Below, piece after piece: positions 11,265 through 22,184 of a stretch of 64,000 nucleotides of DNA; position 1 is the first letter of the stretch; each line of letters starts with the position of its first letter. The notes below the pieces were generated by a model, which saw only the letters and a list, made by a program, of their open reading frames with translations, had not been told where the DNA came from and ran no database searches. A program made the translations under genes and the position numbers. The DNA comes from Galaxea fascicularis (Eukaryota; Cnidaria; Anthozoa; Scleractinia; Euphylliidae), in the NCBI GenBank assembly GCA_948470475.1, contig OX419343.1, positions 6,468,133-6,532,132 of the forward strand, given 5' to 3'.

Positions 11265-13380
11265 TGACCAGATTTATCAGGCTTCCGGACTCTGGCACTT
11301 GAAACACAAACAACTCCCTGCAAGCAGGCTAGCAAACCAACAACAAAAAAGACCTACAATAGGAAAGCAAAATGTTCTGTTATCCTTCATTTCTATTTCA
11401 CTTTGAGGGCTGTAAATGAGAAAACTGTAAAAGGTTATTGCGTCGCCCTCTTTAAATAAAGTTATTCTTAGTATTCTATTGTACTCTGCAGAATAACTTA
11501 ACAACGAACCACATGAATTCCATGTAGCAAGGTTAACACCAATTACTTCTCTCCTTTTCAATTTCAACACTCATTTACTTTGAATTACATTACAAAATGC
11601 ACCTACAGTGTTGTAGAATCCTTTTACCTCCATTTCCTAGGATTCATGACTGTCATACAACAGCATTAAAGTTCAAACAGCTCAAATCATAGTACAAGTG
11701 TCTGGATGTAATCACCCGCAACAGCTTGATCAATGCTAAAATTTATACTTAATGCAAAGCACATCTGTTTTGCTAGCCTTAAATCTAGCAGGTGCTATTT
11801 ATTATCTTAGAGGGTTTAACCCCAGAGACATTCTACATGTTTTGCAGCCCTTGCCTTGTACAATCTTTCATTTTGCTGGATTTAACTCTCTTAGCCCCCA
11901 ATCCCCAAAAGAGCCAAAAGTACTTTCAGGAACTCAAACATGCTGCATTGCACAGCAAACTTATGTTTTTCTGCATCTGCATGGTAAACAATCTACAGCT
12001 GTAGTACCCTGAGAAAAAATTCCTGATTGAGGTTATATGAAATAAGATCTTCAGAACTGAAGTTATTTAAATTCAGTGACTAAAGTGTACCTGACACAAT
12101 TCATTTTTCTGATGCACCAATATGTTAAATATTGCTTCCAAAGTCTTCAAGAATATTAAACTACTAGACTGCTAATATTGCCACATGTATCAAGTATCAT
12201 CCCAGGTTTTTACCATTTGGGTTAATAATTTCTCACTAATATAGTGCATATACTGTAGAGATTCTCAATGTAGAGATCCACATGATCCACATTTCAGATT
12301 AATTGATTGCTAGAATACTTTCACAATCACGATACTCAAGTCACATGGCATAATTTGTCTAATCCACATGTCATGTCAGATTACAACATATACTGCCATT
12401 GTAATGGGCGGACGCTGGCGACTATCTATCGGTGTGTTATTTCTCAATTTACCAGCGCCGCAACGAAGGAATGTTTTTCGACAGAAACTTCAAGCATCTG
12501 ACTTTAATTCTTTAATAACTTGAAATTCCGTAAAAACTGAAATACAATAAGCGACAAAACTAAATTACTATAAGAATCTAACCGAATCTAACGAGGCATG
12601 TGCGGCGTGCAAAATTACCAATACAATGAATAACTGAATACAAAGGAACATAAGCATAACAAATCATCTTGTCTTGGGAACCTAATAACCTAAATATGAA
12701 AATAAACAAGGTAGCATACCTCTTTCCCTGATTTACAGACTTTAACATGCTACAATCCTTCAATCTGTCTCTGAAAACTTAGTGTGCTCAACACGTGTCT
12801 CGAACAGACTAACTGATAATACACATAACTCGCGGGATATCACAACATAACAAAGAAGAATTGATAAAGCGCAATGGTGACTTAAATCACGCAATCTCAA
12901 CAAAATGATATCTGTTACAGCCATACATTCTGTCCATGACAGACGCGCTGCGTATATTTCAAAATTTCATCCAGAAGTTGACCAAGAGAAAAAGCTAGGA
13001 GGGTGGCACATTTGGGACAACATTGGGAGAGTAAAAAAAAAAAAAAAAAAAAAACCATTTACAATGTACACATCTCATGTCACACAACACAATGCTCAAT
13101 CAGTTACCTCAATTTCATTTGGATTTTATGCATGGCCCCAGACCCACTCAGAAGGATGAAGCCTTCAGTGTTGCAATAGAAGCCATAACAAAATCTCACT
13201 CTCTTTGCAACCAAATCAACTTAATTGATGGCTCTGCACCAGGGTTAGTCTCCTTTGCAGCCCTTGTTTGGGACCTCATGCAACGCTCCCCCCAAAGAAA
13301 CAAATTCACATTTGAACCAGATTCCTTTCCCAATATAGAGGGTCTATTATACTCTGGTGGTCTGGCAGTTTAAGCCTATT
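11265..13380. other. Non-coding part of duplication copy A
   Basis: Colinear with 20535-21925 and 23335-23455 of copy B. Shared phrases include CTGCAAGCAGGCT, GGAAAGCAAAA-TGTTCTGTTA, TTGTAGAATCCTTTTA, GCTTGATCAATGCTAAAATTTA, TTTCAAAATTTCATCCAG and CCAGACCCAC. No long or conserved ORF. An A-run of 20 lies at 13034-13053. Confidence 0.6.
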
Positions 13381-14072
13381 TTGAGTGTCAGTTCTTGGCA
13401 TGGTTTTTTTAGGCGATTTACGGTCAAGAAATAAGTGCTGTTTTGGTCTTTAGAAAAAAATGAAGGCGGTTTTTCAGTCTGGGAAGTACAAAGTATAGTT
13501 GTTTGCGGAATGCATGGACCCCTATAATAGATCCCCAATATAAAACAATCACAGCTTTGGTTCCAATTTCAAGAGCTTTGTTGTGCCAAATACTTTTTAG
13601 AGCTTGGCCATTCACATACCCCTTTTTTAACTTTGCACCATCGAGAGAGCCATTGTGGCCGGAAATATCACATTCTGAAATGTCAAAAAAAGTTCAAAAT
13701 TTTCGAGCTTAATAATGCTTACCAGAAACTAGCAATCTGAAAAATTGTCACCAAGAAGGAGGATATCTGTGTTGACTTGCCAACAGAAACTGTATTTAAA
13801 ACCTTTAATTTACCGAGCTCTCCATTTTGAGTTTCACCATGTTTCCAACAAAAAGGGTCACATCTTTGTTGTTGTGTCACCCTTTGTTGACAGCAATCCA
13901 TGAGTGTTCAGGCTTATTATTCCCTTCTGATTTCCATCTGTAGGTCGAAGCAAGTCCTTGGTCTGGCCTGAAAGGCATCTTAGATCTAATTTTTTGCAAT
14001 TTCTTCCACTTTCTCAGAGATTGCTGACACTTCAAAAGCTGCTCATTGCATGAGGTCTAGGGTAGCAGGGTT
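13381..14072. other. Unrecognised non-coding stretch
   Basis: No copy-B counterpart was found here. The minus strand between about 14040 and 13720 shows short protein-like pieces (LRKWKKLQKIRSKMPF, then stops), which could be a decayed gene, but the family could not be named. Confidence 0.35.
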
Positions 14073-14335
14073 GGCGCAGTGGTGAGAGCGCTCGCCTTCC
14101 ACCAATGTGTCCCAGGTTCGATTCCCGCACTCGGCGTCATAAGTACGCTGAGTTTATTGGTTCTCTACTCTACTCCGAGAGGTTTTTCTCCGGGTACTCC
14201 GGTTTTCCCCTCTCCTCAAAAACGAACATTTTATTTAATTTAGAGTTCATTTGATTTATAGTCTCCCCAATTAGTAGAGCACTCGTGTTCAGCTAGAGCG
14301 ATTTGAGACTTAAATAAAGTTGTTACTATTATTGT
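14073..14335 (+). mobile_element. tRNA-derived SINE (TGGCGCAGTGGTGAGAGCG family)
   Basis: The head has an A box (TGGCGCAGTGGTGAGAGCG) and a B box (GGTTCGATTCC). The shared body includes CTCCGAGAGGTTTTTCTCCGG, GGTTTTCCCCTCTCCTCAAA, CCCCAATTAGTAGAGCACTC and GATTTGAGACTTAAAT, ending in an ATT-rich tail. A second full copy in the same orientation lies at 57612-57900. This identifies a Pol III-type retroposon rather than a tRNA gene. Confidence 0.85.
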
Positions 14336-14377
14336 CTTGCAAACAAACAAATAAAAATTTACTGTTTGCATTGTTAG

Positions 14378-14615
14378 CATGGCAGTTAGCATAGCCAGTT
14401 GGTAGAGTGCCAGACTAACGTGTGGGAGATGGTGGGTTCAAACCCCAGCCGGACCAACACTCAGAGTCTTTAAATAACTGAGGAGAAAGTGCTTCCTTTG
14501 CAATGACATCTGCAGATGGTTAGACTTTCTAGTCTTCTTCTCTTCTTGATAAGGATGATAAGTTGGACTGGTCTTCACGATTGATTGTGGGATGTTAAAG
14601 AACCACTAGGGATGT
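14378..14615 (+). mobile_element. Second tRNA-derived SINE family
   Basis: The tRNA-like head runs GTTAGCATAGCCAGTTGGTA / GAGTGCCAGACTAACG and the B box is GGGTTCAAACCCC. The non-tRNA body (ACTGAGGAGAAAGTGCTTCC, ACATCTGCAGATGGTTAGAC) ends near GATGTTAAAGAACCAC. No 3' acceptor pairing is seen, so it is not a working tRNA. Confidence 0.7.
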
Positions 14616-15505
14616 AACGAACCCTGGCTGTGACCACCTGTGATGATTTCATTTGGTTTCTATTTGTTTCACGTTTTTCGTTCTAGTGTTAACTTTTTAT
14701 TATTTATTGTAGTGTTTATAGAGCTTGTAATTATAGGTGTTTTGTAATTAGGATTTGTAAGAATAGCCAGTAAGTTTATTTAGTAAGGTGTTATCGTAGG
14801 AGTGTAACATTTTGTGTTTAAACAGTAGGTTAAGTGTTAATTGAAAAAAAAAACTAGCATAAAAGTTTAAATATTAGCTATTTGTAAGTAAATGTAGTGT
14901 GCGGTGGTTCATTTTGGTGAATGGTCGAGCAAGGAAAAAGAGAGATGGATTGTAGGGCCTGAGGGCAAGAAGAGAAAGAAGAGAATTTACTGCATTGAGC
15001 CATTGGCAGGCGCCAGGCAACTTACTTGACGAAACCCGTTTGTCAGTGGTGGTGAAAGAGCGGAGAAGTGCTACGTGCTGTCTACGTGCTGTGTGGTGAC
15101 TGAGAGTGCTGTTGAAAGACCACATGCTCACGTCACACCACCCCTAGTGTCAATCTTCTGATCTATTCAGCAAGTGACCGGCTTGCCGTGATATCCCAAA
15201 AAAAGGGTTATGGTGTATGAGGCCACACGCATAAACAGCCATAAGTCAACATGGAGTTTGCTGCGTGCTGAAACCATGTAGGTAGATAGACCACAAAGAA
15301 ACCACAAACAAACCAGCAACACAATAGGCAAGGAATGTGGTTCGGATGTGAGCAGCCATTTCTTTGGGGGAGCATTGCATGACATCCCAAAAAACGGCTG
15401 CGAAGGAGACTACGTCGGGGTAGGCTAATCATGTTTCCTGTAATTTATTAACAGGCCCATCTCACGATAAACATAAGCTTATACCTGCCAACTTTTTCGG
15501 TTGTA
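14616..15505. other. Intergenic, no gene seen
   Basis: AT-rich up to about 14880, then moderately GC-rich. The end (GTCGGGGTAGGCTAATCA near 15415, then ACAGGCCCATCTCACGATAAACA) resumes the homology with copy B near 23465-23530. No protein motif was recognised. Confidence 0.45.
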
Positions 15506-15733
15506 GGTGATGTCGCCCCATCGCCTTGTTGCCCCGAGTTACGTAGCCCCAACTTAAGTTACCTCGCCCCAACATCCGAGGAACTAACCTGTACCCATAC
15601 CCGTAGCCGTACCCACAAGAAATCGTTCAAGGTCAATCAATCTTCTACATTTATCGATCGATAAAACTTACAAACTGGATGTTGGGGCGAGGTAACTTAA
15701 GTTAGGGCTACGTAACTCGGGGCGACATCACCC
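15506..15733. mobile_element. Foldback element, word TCGCCCCAACTTAAGTTACC
   Basis: The left arm (15506-15577) and right arm (15677-15733) are near-perfect complements. Each carries spaced copies of a ~16-base motif alternating TCGCCCC and GTTACGTAGCCCC. The left arm has one extra motif unit of about 15 bases. The word is related to the one in the foldback at 44357-45143. Confidence 0.75.
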
Positions 15734-16094
15734 GACACCACTTCTTCTAACTCCAAGGCGTGAGATTTTTATCCTGTGAGTGCGAGGATTTTTGACGAAG
15801 ACACGACCACATACGTAGATTTCTGAAGACGTTCTGAATAATTCAGAAGTTTCCACCACACGTTCCCAATGGCTTTACTTCAAAAATAAGAGATTTAGGG
15901 GAATCTTTTGTAAGGACTTTTCGTATCTCGCGTTGGTTTGAGTTTACACATTTTTGGAAAGTGTGTCACTTAAAACTGTAATAGCTCACATTTGTCAACT
16001 AGGCGTGAGAAAATTGGTCCGTAGGCGTGACATCGATCAAAGTTTTTGACCCGCAGCTGTGAGACGCACGCCCAAGGCGTGAGACTTGGTCGGT

Positions 16095-16480
16095 ATACAA
16101 ACACTGCTTTTCAAAATGGCGGTCACGAACATCGTACTCCATTTACCCTCCGCTCTTCTTCTTCTTTCTTTATTTGTTAAAGCAGGTTTTATTTATTGGC
16201 AACTTTTGAAAGCTGATGTGGACCTGCTACACTACTACGTACACCACAAATGTATTTTAAAGGTTGACCACGACACCGGGGTCTACGACCCCTACTCTTG
16301 GTCATGAGTAAGCTTACCGACTATGCAACATTAGGGACCTTTAGATTTGAGTACTCGTACTCAAATCTAAAGGTCCCTAATAACATGTTTACAGATACAT
16401 TGAACGGCCTGTCTTACCTTCAACTGGGGAAATCTTTATATGCGACAACAGTAAACAACCAACACGTTTGATGGGGTTCG
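16095..16480 (+). repeat. Dispersed segment shared with 23520-23740
   Basis: Shared phrases in the same order are CAAAATGGCGGTCACGAAC, TTACCCTC-GC, AACA-GTTTACA-ATACATTGAACGGC, TCTTACCTTCAAC-GGGGAAATCTT and TTTATATG. This is the far end of the segmental duplication, or a dispersed repeat inside it. In this copy a palindrome (16330-16381) is inserted. Confidence 0.55.
16330..16381. repeat. Perfect 25-bp palindrome with 2-base loop
   Basis: The arm ATTAGGGACCTTTAGATTTG... is followed after TC by its exact complement ending in AAAGGTCCCTAAT. At 52 bases with no mismatch it must be young or maintained. Confidence 0.85.
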
Positions 16481-16481
16481 T

Positions 16482-17532
16482 TTGATGCCGATTTACTTTG
16501 CTTCGTGATTGGTTGACAAAACTCAAGCTAATTTCTCAGCCAATGACAAGCACAACGAAAATCCGCGCGCGACCCTGAATGAAAGAATGGTAGAATGACG
16601 GAATGGTGGAATGATGGAGCAGCCGAACGGCGGAAAATCATCCCAAATCCTGAAACACAGAATGACAGAAAATCACCGCAAATGTCACAGCCAAATGTAA
16701 AGTCCAATATTTTTCTTTGGTGGATCATGGGTAATACAGCTGCGTCGCAAAAGGTTGTCCCAAAGAAGAGAAAAGCGTACGCGACAATCTCTAAGGGCAT
16801 GATAGGTAGAACTGGCTCCATAATTACGAATTCCACGTGCGGATGCATAATAAAACTACAATTATGGATAAAAGTCTTGGGACAAATTTACACTTGTGGC
16901 ACTTTCTCACACGCGCCAAACAAACAGTTACACGCGAATTTAACTACACTTGCTCCCCCCTCCCCACCCCCACAATGTTGGACACGTGTACACGCTATTT
17001 GGCAAGAGTTTCAACATTGTATCGGGGGGGGGGGGGGGAGCAACGCATTTTGAAACAGATAACAGTGCTTTTTAAAACTCCGCTTAAAAAACGCAGAAAA
17101 TTAATGCAATTACACAAGTGTCCCAAGTAAGTTTGTCCACCATTGTAGATTTTGTTCGTCCGAAATTTCCTGCCTTTATTTCCTCGGTGTTAAATTAAGG
17201 TATTTTAACACATAGCATTGTGGGATAGTTTTTAGTGACATATACTGAGTAGCCACCACTTATCTACACTGCGTCCTCAAAATTCTATCATTCCGTTTGT
17301 ACGCCATCGCAGGTCTTCACGGCTGTATGGTCGCGGCATCGTCGGTTTTGGACGTTTATCAACATTCATTGTTAAATCTTCCGGTTTGGGTTTCCTATTT
17401 AGCAGTTTGTGACGTGTCCCTTTTCCATATTTGGCTTGTACAGAGGTTCTGGATTAAAAGTTGTGAATCGCCATCTTGATCTGCTTTCTTTGCTGTCACC
17501 GGTTATTTGCGAATACACAAATATTCATTACA
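16482..17532. other. Intergenic with GAATG-rich and G-run segments
   Basis: Around 16575-16680 short phrases GGAATGATGG / GAATGACGGAATG / GAATGACAG repeat, with an echo near 17925-17960 (AAATGACAGAAATG, CGGAAAATCGCCCCAAATCC). A G-run of about 12 lies at 17026-17038. No convincing gene. Confidence 0.4.
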
Positions 17533-17743
17533 GTGCGAAGCGCCTTACCGTAACCACCCAACAAACATGTTTACAAGTTAGCCAATCAGGGTACGCGAAT
17601 TTGATTGACAGACACGCCTCCATTTGGTTGTTGCGTGTTGTAACTTTCTACAGAGGCGTGTCTGTCAATCAAATTCGCGTACCTTGACCAGTGGCTAACT
17701 TGTAAAAATGTTTGTTTGGTGGCCACGGTAAGGCGCGTCGCAC
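17533..17743. mobile_element. Foldback MITE with ~88-bp arms
   Basis: The left arm (about 17533-17621) begins GTGCGAAGCGCCTTACCGT. The right arm (about 17653-17743) ends in ACGGTAAGGCGCGTCGCAC. The inner part (ACGCGAATTTGATTGACAGA, then CACGCCTC) is a perfect complement. The central loop is about 30 bases. No ORF. Confidence 0.8.
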
Positions 17744-18034
17744 GGTATATTCCAAACTACCTTTCGGGATTGTCGCGTACGCATTCATTTTTTTGCTTTT
17801 CTTGGGACGACCTTTCCCGAAACCATGGGCCTCATTGGGTTAACATGTCTATACCCTCTTTAAACAAAGAATCGTATCCTATCGTATCGTAATAAAAAAC
17901 TCGTGTAATGGAACATGAGAAGTAAAATGACAGAAATGTGAAGTTTGCGACGGAAAATCGCCCCAAATCCTAAAAGCGAGAGAAATTGTAAACTGAGTTT
18001 CAGCTTCATCCTTCTATTACGAAAAAAAAAAATT

Positions 18035-18110
18035 CTTATGGAATTGAACCCACGACCTCCGGATTAGATCTACCGTTGCTCTGCCGACTAAGCTACGAGG
18101 TCGGACAGAG
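18035..18110 (-). mobile_element. tRNA-like sequence beside the long hairpin
   Basis: Read on the minus strand it has A-box-like TAGCTTAGTCGGCAGAGCAA and B-box-like GGGTTCAATTCC. The acceptor stem does not pair and it runs into CATAAGAATTTTTTTTT, so it is a SINE head rather than a tRNA gene. ATAAGAATTTTTTC also occurs in the loop of the adjacent hairpin (18303-18320), linking the two. Confidence 0.55.
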
Positions 18111-18160
18111 AAAGTCGGGGACGATTAAGGTGGTGAATCGCGGCGAAGAGAAAGTAAGGG

Positions 18161-18475
18161 TACATATATATGTTGTGCCGCGTAGCACTATAAACACATA
18201 CAAGTGGTGGAACAGAGAATTAACTCTGAAGTGTAAATTAAAGTGCTAATAGAAACCCATGAAAAACCCACTGGGCGTTAGCCTTAGTAAAGGGTATCAG
18301 GTCATAAGAATTTTTTCTTTACCTCGTGTGGTTCCCTGATACCCTTTACTAGGGCTAACGCCCAGTGGGTTTTTCATGGGTTTCTATTAGCACTTTAATT
18401 TACACTTCAGAGTTAATTCTCTGTTCCACCACTTGTATGTGTTTATAGTGCTACGCGGCACAACATATATATGTA
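18161..18475. repeat. 140-bp inverted repeat (long hairpin)
   Basis: The left arm 18161-18300 and right arm 18336-18475 are complementary over 140 bases with, by eye, one mismatch (CCTTAG versus CCCTAG). The loop is 35 bases. A transcript would form a long double-stranded RNA stem. It sits in the 3' flank of zinc-finger gene B, a position where copy A has none. Confidence 0.9.
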
Positions 18476-18697
18476 GTTACAAAGTGGTCATGTACTGTTC
18501 ATAGTCCTCAAGAAGCAACGCTCTGCTGCTGAACACCTCTTGGTAAATCAAACTGCTGTGCTTTGAGCATGCTCTGAAAAATTAGTTCAGAAATATAGAG
18601 ACAACAGCGAGTGTTTGTAAACAGAGTATCAGCTTCATCCTTCTATTACGAAGCTGTACAAAAACAAAAGGAATGAGGGTAAGCTAAATAAAACAAG
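18476..18697 (-). repeat. Decayed duplicate of the zinc-finger 3' tail (copy B)
   Basis: ACTGTTCATAGTCCTCAAG and GAGCATGCTCTGAA here echo the true tail at 18715-18800. This is the same arrangement as at 3030-3388. Confidence 0.6.
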
Positions 18698-20149
18698 TTA
18701 CAAGTTGCTCATATGCTGTTCATAGTGTTCAAGAAGCAATGCATTGCTGTTGAACTCCTCTTGGCAAATCCAACAGCTGTGCTTTTGAGCATGCTCTGAA
18801 CAAGGCTCTTCCAAGGTTGGGATATGTATGGCTCTATTAATATATCCACTCACATCTTCTGCAGCCTTGTGGGCTCTCTGGTGTTTATTGAGACTTGAGA
18901 TATGGGCATAACTCCTGCTGCAGTGCTTGCATTTATAGGGTTTACCTCTGGTATGGACTTTTTCATGGGTCCTTAGATGTTGTTTTCGAGTAAACCATTT
19001 GCCACACTGTTTGCACCTATAAGGCTTCTCTCCACTGTGGCTTCTTTTGTGACATGTTAGCTGTGCTGTTGTTTTAAAACACTTGCCACACTGTTTACAT
19101 TCATAAGGCTTCTCTCCAGTGTGAACCCTTTTACATGTATGTCTCTTCAGACTCCATGCTACAGTAAAACGCTTGCTACACTGGTTGCATCCATAAGGCT
19201 TCTCTCCAGTGTGAACCCTTTTATGTACCTTCAGATTTCCTGGTACCGTAAAACACTTGCCACACTGTTTGCATTCATAAGGCTTTTCTCCAGTGTGAAC
19301 CCTTTCATGTGCCTTCAGATTTCCTGGTACCATAAAACACTTGCCACACTGTTTGCATTCATAGGGCTTCTCTCCAGTGTGGACTCTTTTGTGACATCTT
19401 AGCTCTCCTGTTGTTCTAAAACACTTGCCACACTGTTTGCATTCATAAGGCTTTTCTCCAGTGTGAACCCTTTTATGTGTCTTCAGAGTTCCTGCTTCAG
19501 CAAAACACTTGCCACACTGTTTGCATTCATAAGGCTTCTCTCCAGTGTGGACTCTTTCGTGACATCTTAGCTGTCCCGTTTGTCTAAAGCACTTGCCGCA
19601 CTGTTTGCATTCATAAGGCTTCTCTTCCGTGTGAACCCTTTTATGTTTCTTCAGACTTCCTGCTTCAGCAAAACACTTGCCACACTGATCACATTCATAA
19701 GGCTTCTCTCCAGTGTGAACTCTTTGGTGACATCTTAAATTGCAAGATCTACTGAAACACTTGCCACACTGTTTGCACTCATAAGGCTTCTCTCCCGTGT
19801 GAACCCTTTTATGTTTCTTCAGATTTCCTGCTGCAGCAAAACACTTGCCACACTGTTTGCATTCATAAGGCTTCTCTCCAGTCTGGGCTCTTAGGTGACG
19901 TCTTAAATCCCAAGATCTACTGAAACACTTGCCACACTGTTTGCACTCATAAGGCTTCTCACTGGTATGAACTCTTTCCTGTGTCTTCAGACATCTTGCT
20001 TCAGTAGAACTCTTGCCAGACTGCTTGCACTTGTAAGTCCTCATTCCAGTAGCATGGACTGCTCCATTTTTTCTTGGATTTTCTTCCTTGTATTTCCTGT
20101 TGTCCTTTTTGCATTGAGGGTTCACTTTCCTTTGTTTGACATTTGCCAT
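18698..20149 (-). CDS. C2H2 zinc-finger protein (copy B)
   Basis: Paralogue of the gene at 3389-4831, about 483 residues from MANVKQRK. I place the start at 20149 because an acceptor (CTTACAG before GGAACC) lies at 20165, which makes the longer in-frame Met at 20194 intronic. The N-terminus is similar ([12 protein letters not shown]). Finger 1 is dead (second Cys is Ser, first His is Gln). Finger 2 has lost its last His (LRRHLRAQ). About twelve classical fingers follow, one with two extra residues before its last His (LKRHTCKRVH), then the C-terminal CWICQEEF finger. Loss of N-terminal fingers with intact central ones fits a still-expressed, diverging DNA-binding factor. Contact residues differ from copy A, so targets likely differ (inference). 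Confidence 0.88.
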   Translation of the reverse strand: MANVKQRKVNPQCKKDNRKYKEENPRKNGAVHATGMRTYKCKQSGKSSTEARCLKTQERVHTSEKPYECKQCGKCFSRSWDLRRHLRAQTGEKPYECKQCGKCFAAAGNLKKHKRVHTGEKPYECKQCGKCFSRSCNLRCHQRVHTGEKPYECDQCGKCFAEAGSLKKHKRVHTEEKPYECKQCGKCFRQTGQLRCHERVHTGEKPYECKQCGKCFAEAGTLKTHKRVHTGEKPYECKQCGKCFRTTGELRCHKRVHTGEKPYECKQCGKCFMVPGNLKAHERVHTGEKPYECKQCGKCFTVPGNLKVHKRVHTGEKPYGCNQCSKRFTVAWSLKRHTCKRVHTGEKPYECKQCGKCFKTTAQLTCHKRSHSGEKPYRCKQCGKWFTRKQHLRTHEKVHTRGKPYKCKHCSRSYAHISSLNKHQRAHKAAEDVSGYINRAIHIPTLEEPCSEHAQKHSCWICQEEFNSNALLLEHYEQHMSNL

Positions 20150-21925
20150 GGTTCCACAGGTTCCCTGTAAGGAAAAAGTGCAGAAAGGTGCCAAATTGAA
20201 GCCTGTATTTACAAGTCAAGCACACTGTAAGAGGCAACAATAATTGATTCTTAGTGCCCACTTGTTTTGGTTTGTGTTTGTGCCTTGTTCAGGAGATCTT
20301 GGTAGCCCTCTGCAACTAGGTTTTGCAGTAACATGCATATACCAAGTACAGATGCTTTAGTCAGAGGTTTTTAAAGTCCGCCATGTTTATAGTTAGAATT
20401 GTTTTCCCACTTATTGTTCACTGTGAACCGACCACAATCCTGATGAACAGTTATATAAAATCAGAAAAGAAAACCTGGCTTGCAGGTGGTGGTTTGTCTT
20501 TTTAAGCACAAGATTGGAGCCCAATATATATGGTGACCTGGTTTGTCGGGCTTTGACTCTGGTGCTTGAAAACATAATGACTGCCTGCAAGCAGGCTTAC
20601 AAAACAACAACAAAAAGACCTGCAATTGGAAAGCAAAAATGTTCTGTTATCCTTCATTTCTATTTTACTTTGAAGAATAACCTTACAAATGAACCACATG
20701 AATTTCACATAGAAAGGTTAACACCAATAATTTCAACACTCATTCACTGTGAATTGCATTACAAAATGCACCTACAGTGTTGTAGAATCCTTTTATCTCC
20801 ATTTTCCATCATGCAACAGCTTGATCAATGCTAAAATTTAGATTTATGAACCGAGAGCACATCTATTTTGCTATTCTTAAATCTAGCCAGGGTTATTAAT
20901 TTTATTCTGTTGGAGGGTGTAACCCCAGACACACTCTACATGCTTTGTACAATCTTTTATTTTGCTGTATTTAACTTTCTTATCTCCCAATCCCCAACTG
21001 AGCCAAAACTATTTTCAGGAACTCAAACATGCTGCACTGCACAGCAAACTTGTTTTTCTGCATAAAAATCAAAAAAATTTCTGATTGAGCTTCTGTGAAA
21101 GAACTTCTTCAGAATTGAAGTTATTTCAGTGACAAAAGTGATGCACCAATAAAATTATGTTAAATAAATATAGCTTCCAAAGTCTACTAGAATATTAAAC
21201 TACTACAAGACTATACAACTTTTTTGTGGGAGTTCTGGTCTTTTTGATGATGACACGACCCTATCTGAAGATTTCCAAAGATGTCCGAAGATGGCCAAAG
21301 ATTTCAGAAGATGCCTGAATAATTAGCTTTAACACTGAAGTTCTCAAGAAAATGATTACGCTCCATAAAAAATTATGTCCCAAGTATCTTTCCTTCAAAA
21401 TTTAGAGATTTCGGGGAAAGTATCGTCATTTACCCATTTTACATGTACATGGAAGTTTCGTTTCCTACATTGGTTTAAGATTACATATTTTTGTAAAGTG
21501 TGTCATTGAAGGTGTAGTTTCCATTTTCCAACCAGGTGTGAGAAATTATTTGGTCATCAGGCATGAGTTGGTGTGAGAACTAACTATTCAACCAGCAGGC
21601 ATGAGACTCACCCCTAAGGGCATGAGACTTGGCAGGTATACAAGACAGCTAATATTGCTACATGCATCAAGTAGCATCTCAGGTTTTTACCATTTAGGTT
21701 TATCACTAAATTACGTATTACATCCTGTGTATACTGTGATGTATTGAGTCCATGATGGACGAGCTGAGCATGTTTCAAAATTTCATCCAGGGAAGTTGAC
21801 CAGGAGGAAAAGCTACACTGTAGGACACGGGATTTGGGCTGACATTGGGCAAGTGAAAAACATTGAAGTGTACACATCTCATGTGGACTGTAAACAGTGC
21901 TCAGTCAGTTACATGTATCTCAATA
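20150..21925. other. Upstream flank of copy B, colinear with copy A
   Basis: 20166-20535 matches 4847-5207. 20535-21200 matches 11265-12170. 21735-21925 matches 12935-13110. Copy A's 6-kb insertion is absent. No gene apart from the presumed 5' exon of the zinc-finger gene, which could not be placed. Confidence 0.55.
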
Positions 21926-22184
21926 CACCATTTTGCTAACGATCAGCTCCGAGTGAATTGTACATGTAGGTAGATCCAGTCCTTTGTGGGGGCAAACAGC
22001 CATTTAAAGGTGTAATTTGAAATTCTGTTTGCCCCCACAAATGACTGGAATTACCCACAATTATGCACTTTGAACTGATCATTTCGGTTGTTTACTATTT
22101 ACATGGGAAAGCCAGTTGGTTGACGGTTTGTACAAAATTAATGGTAAGCAAAAATCCCCAGTGAAAAATTCCATTCAGGATTGG

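Noticed and set aside
20150..20194. Upstream in-frame Met for zinc-finger gene B
   Set aside because: A 3' splice site lies between it and MANVK, and copy A starts at MANVK, so the upstream codons are intronic.
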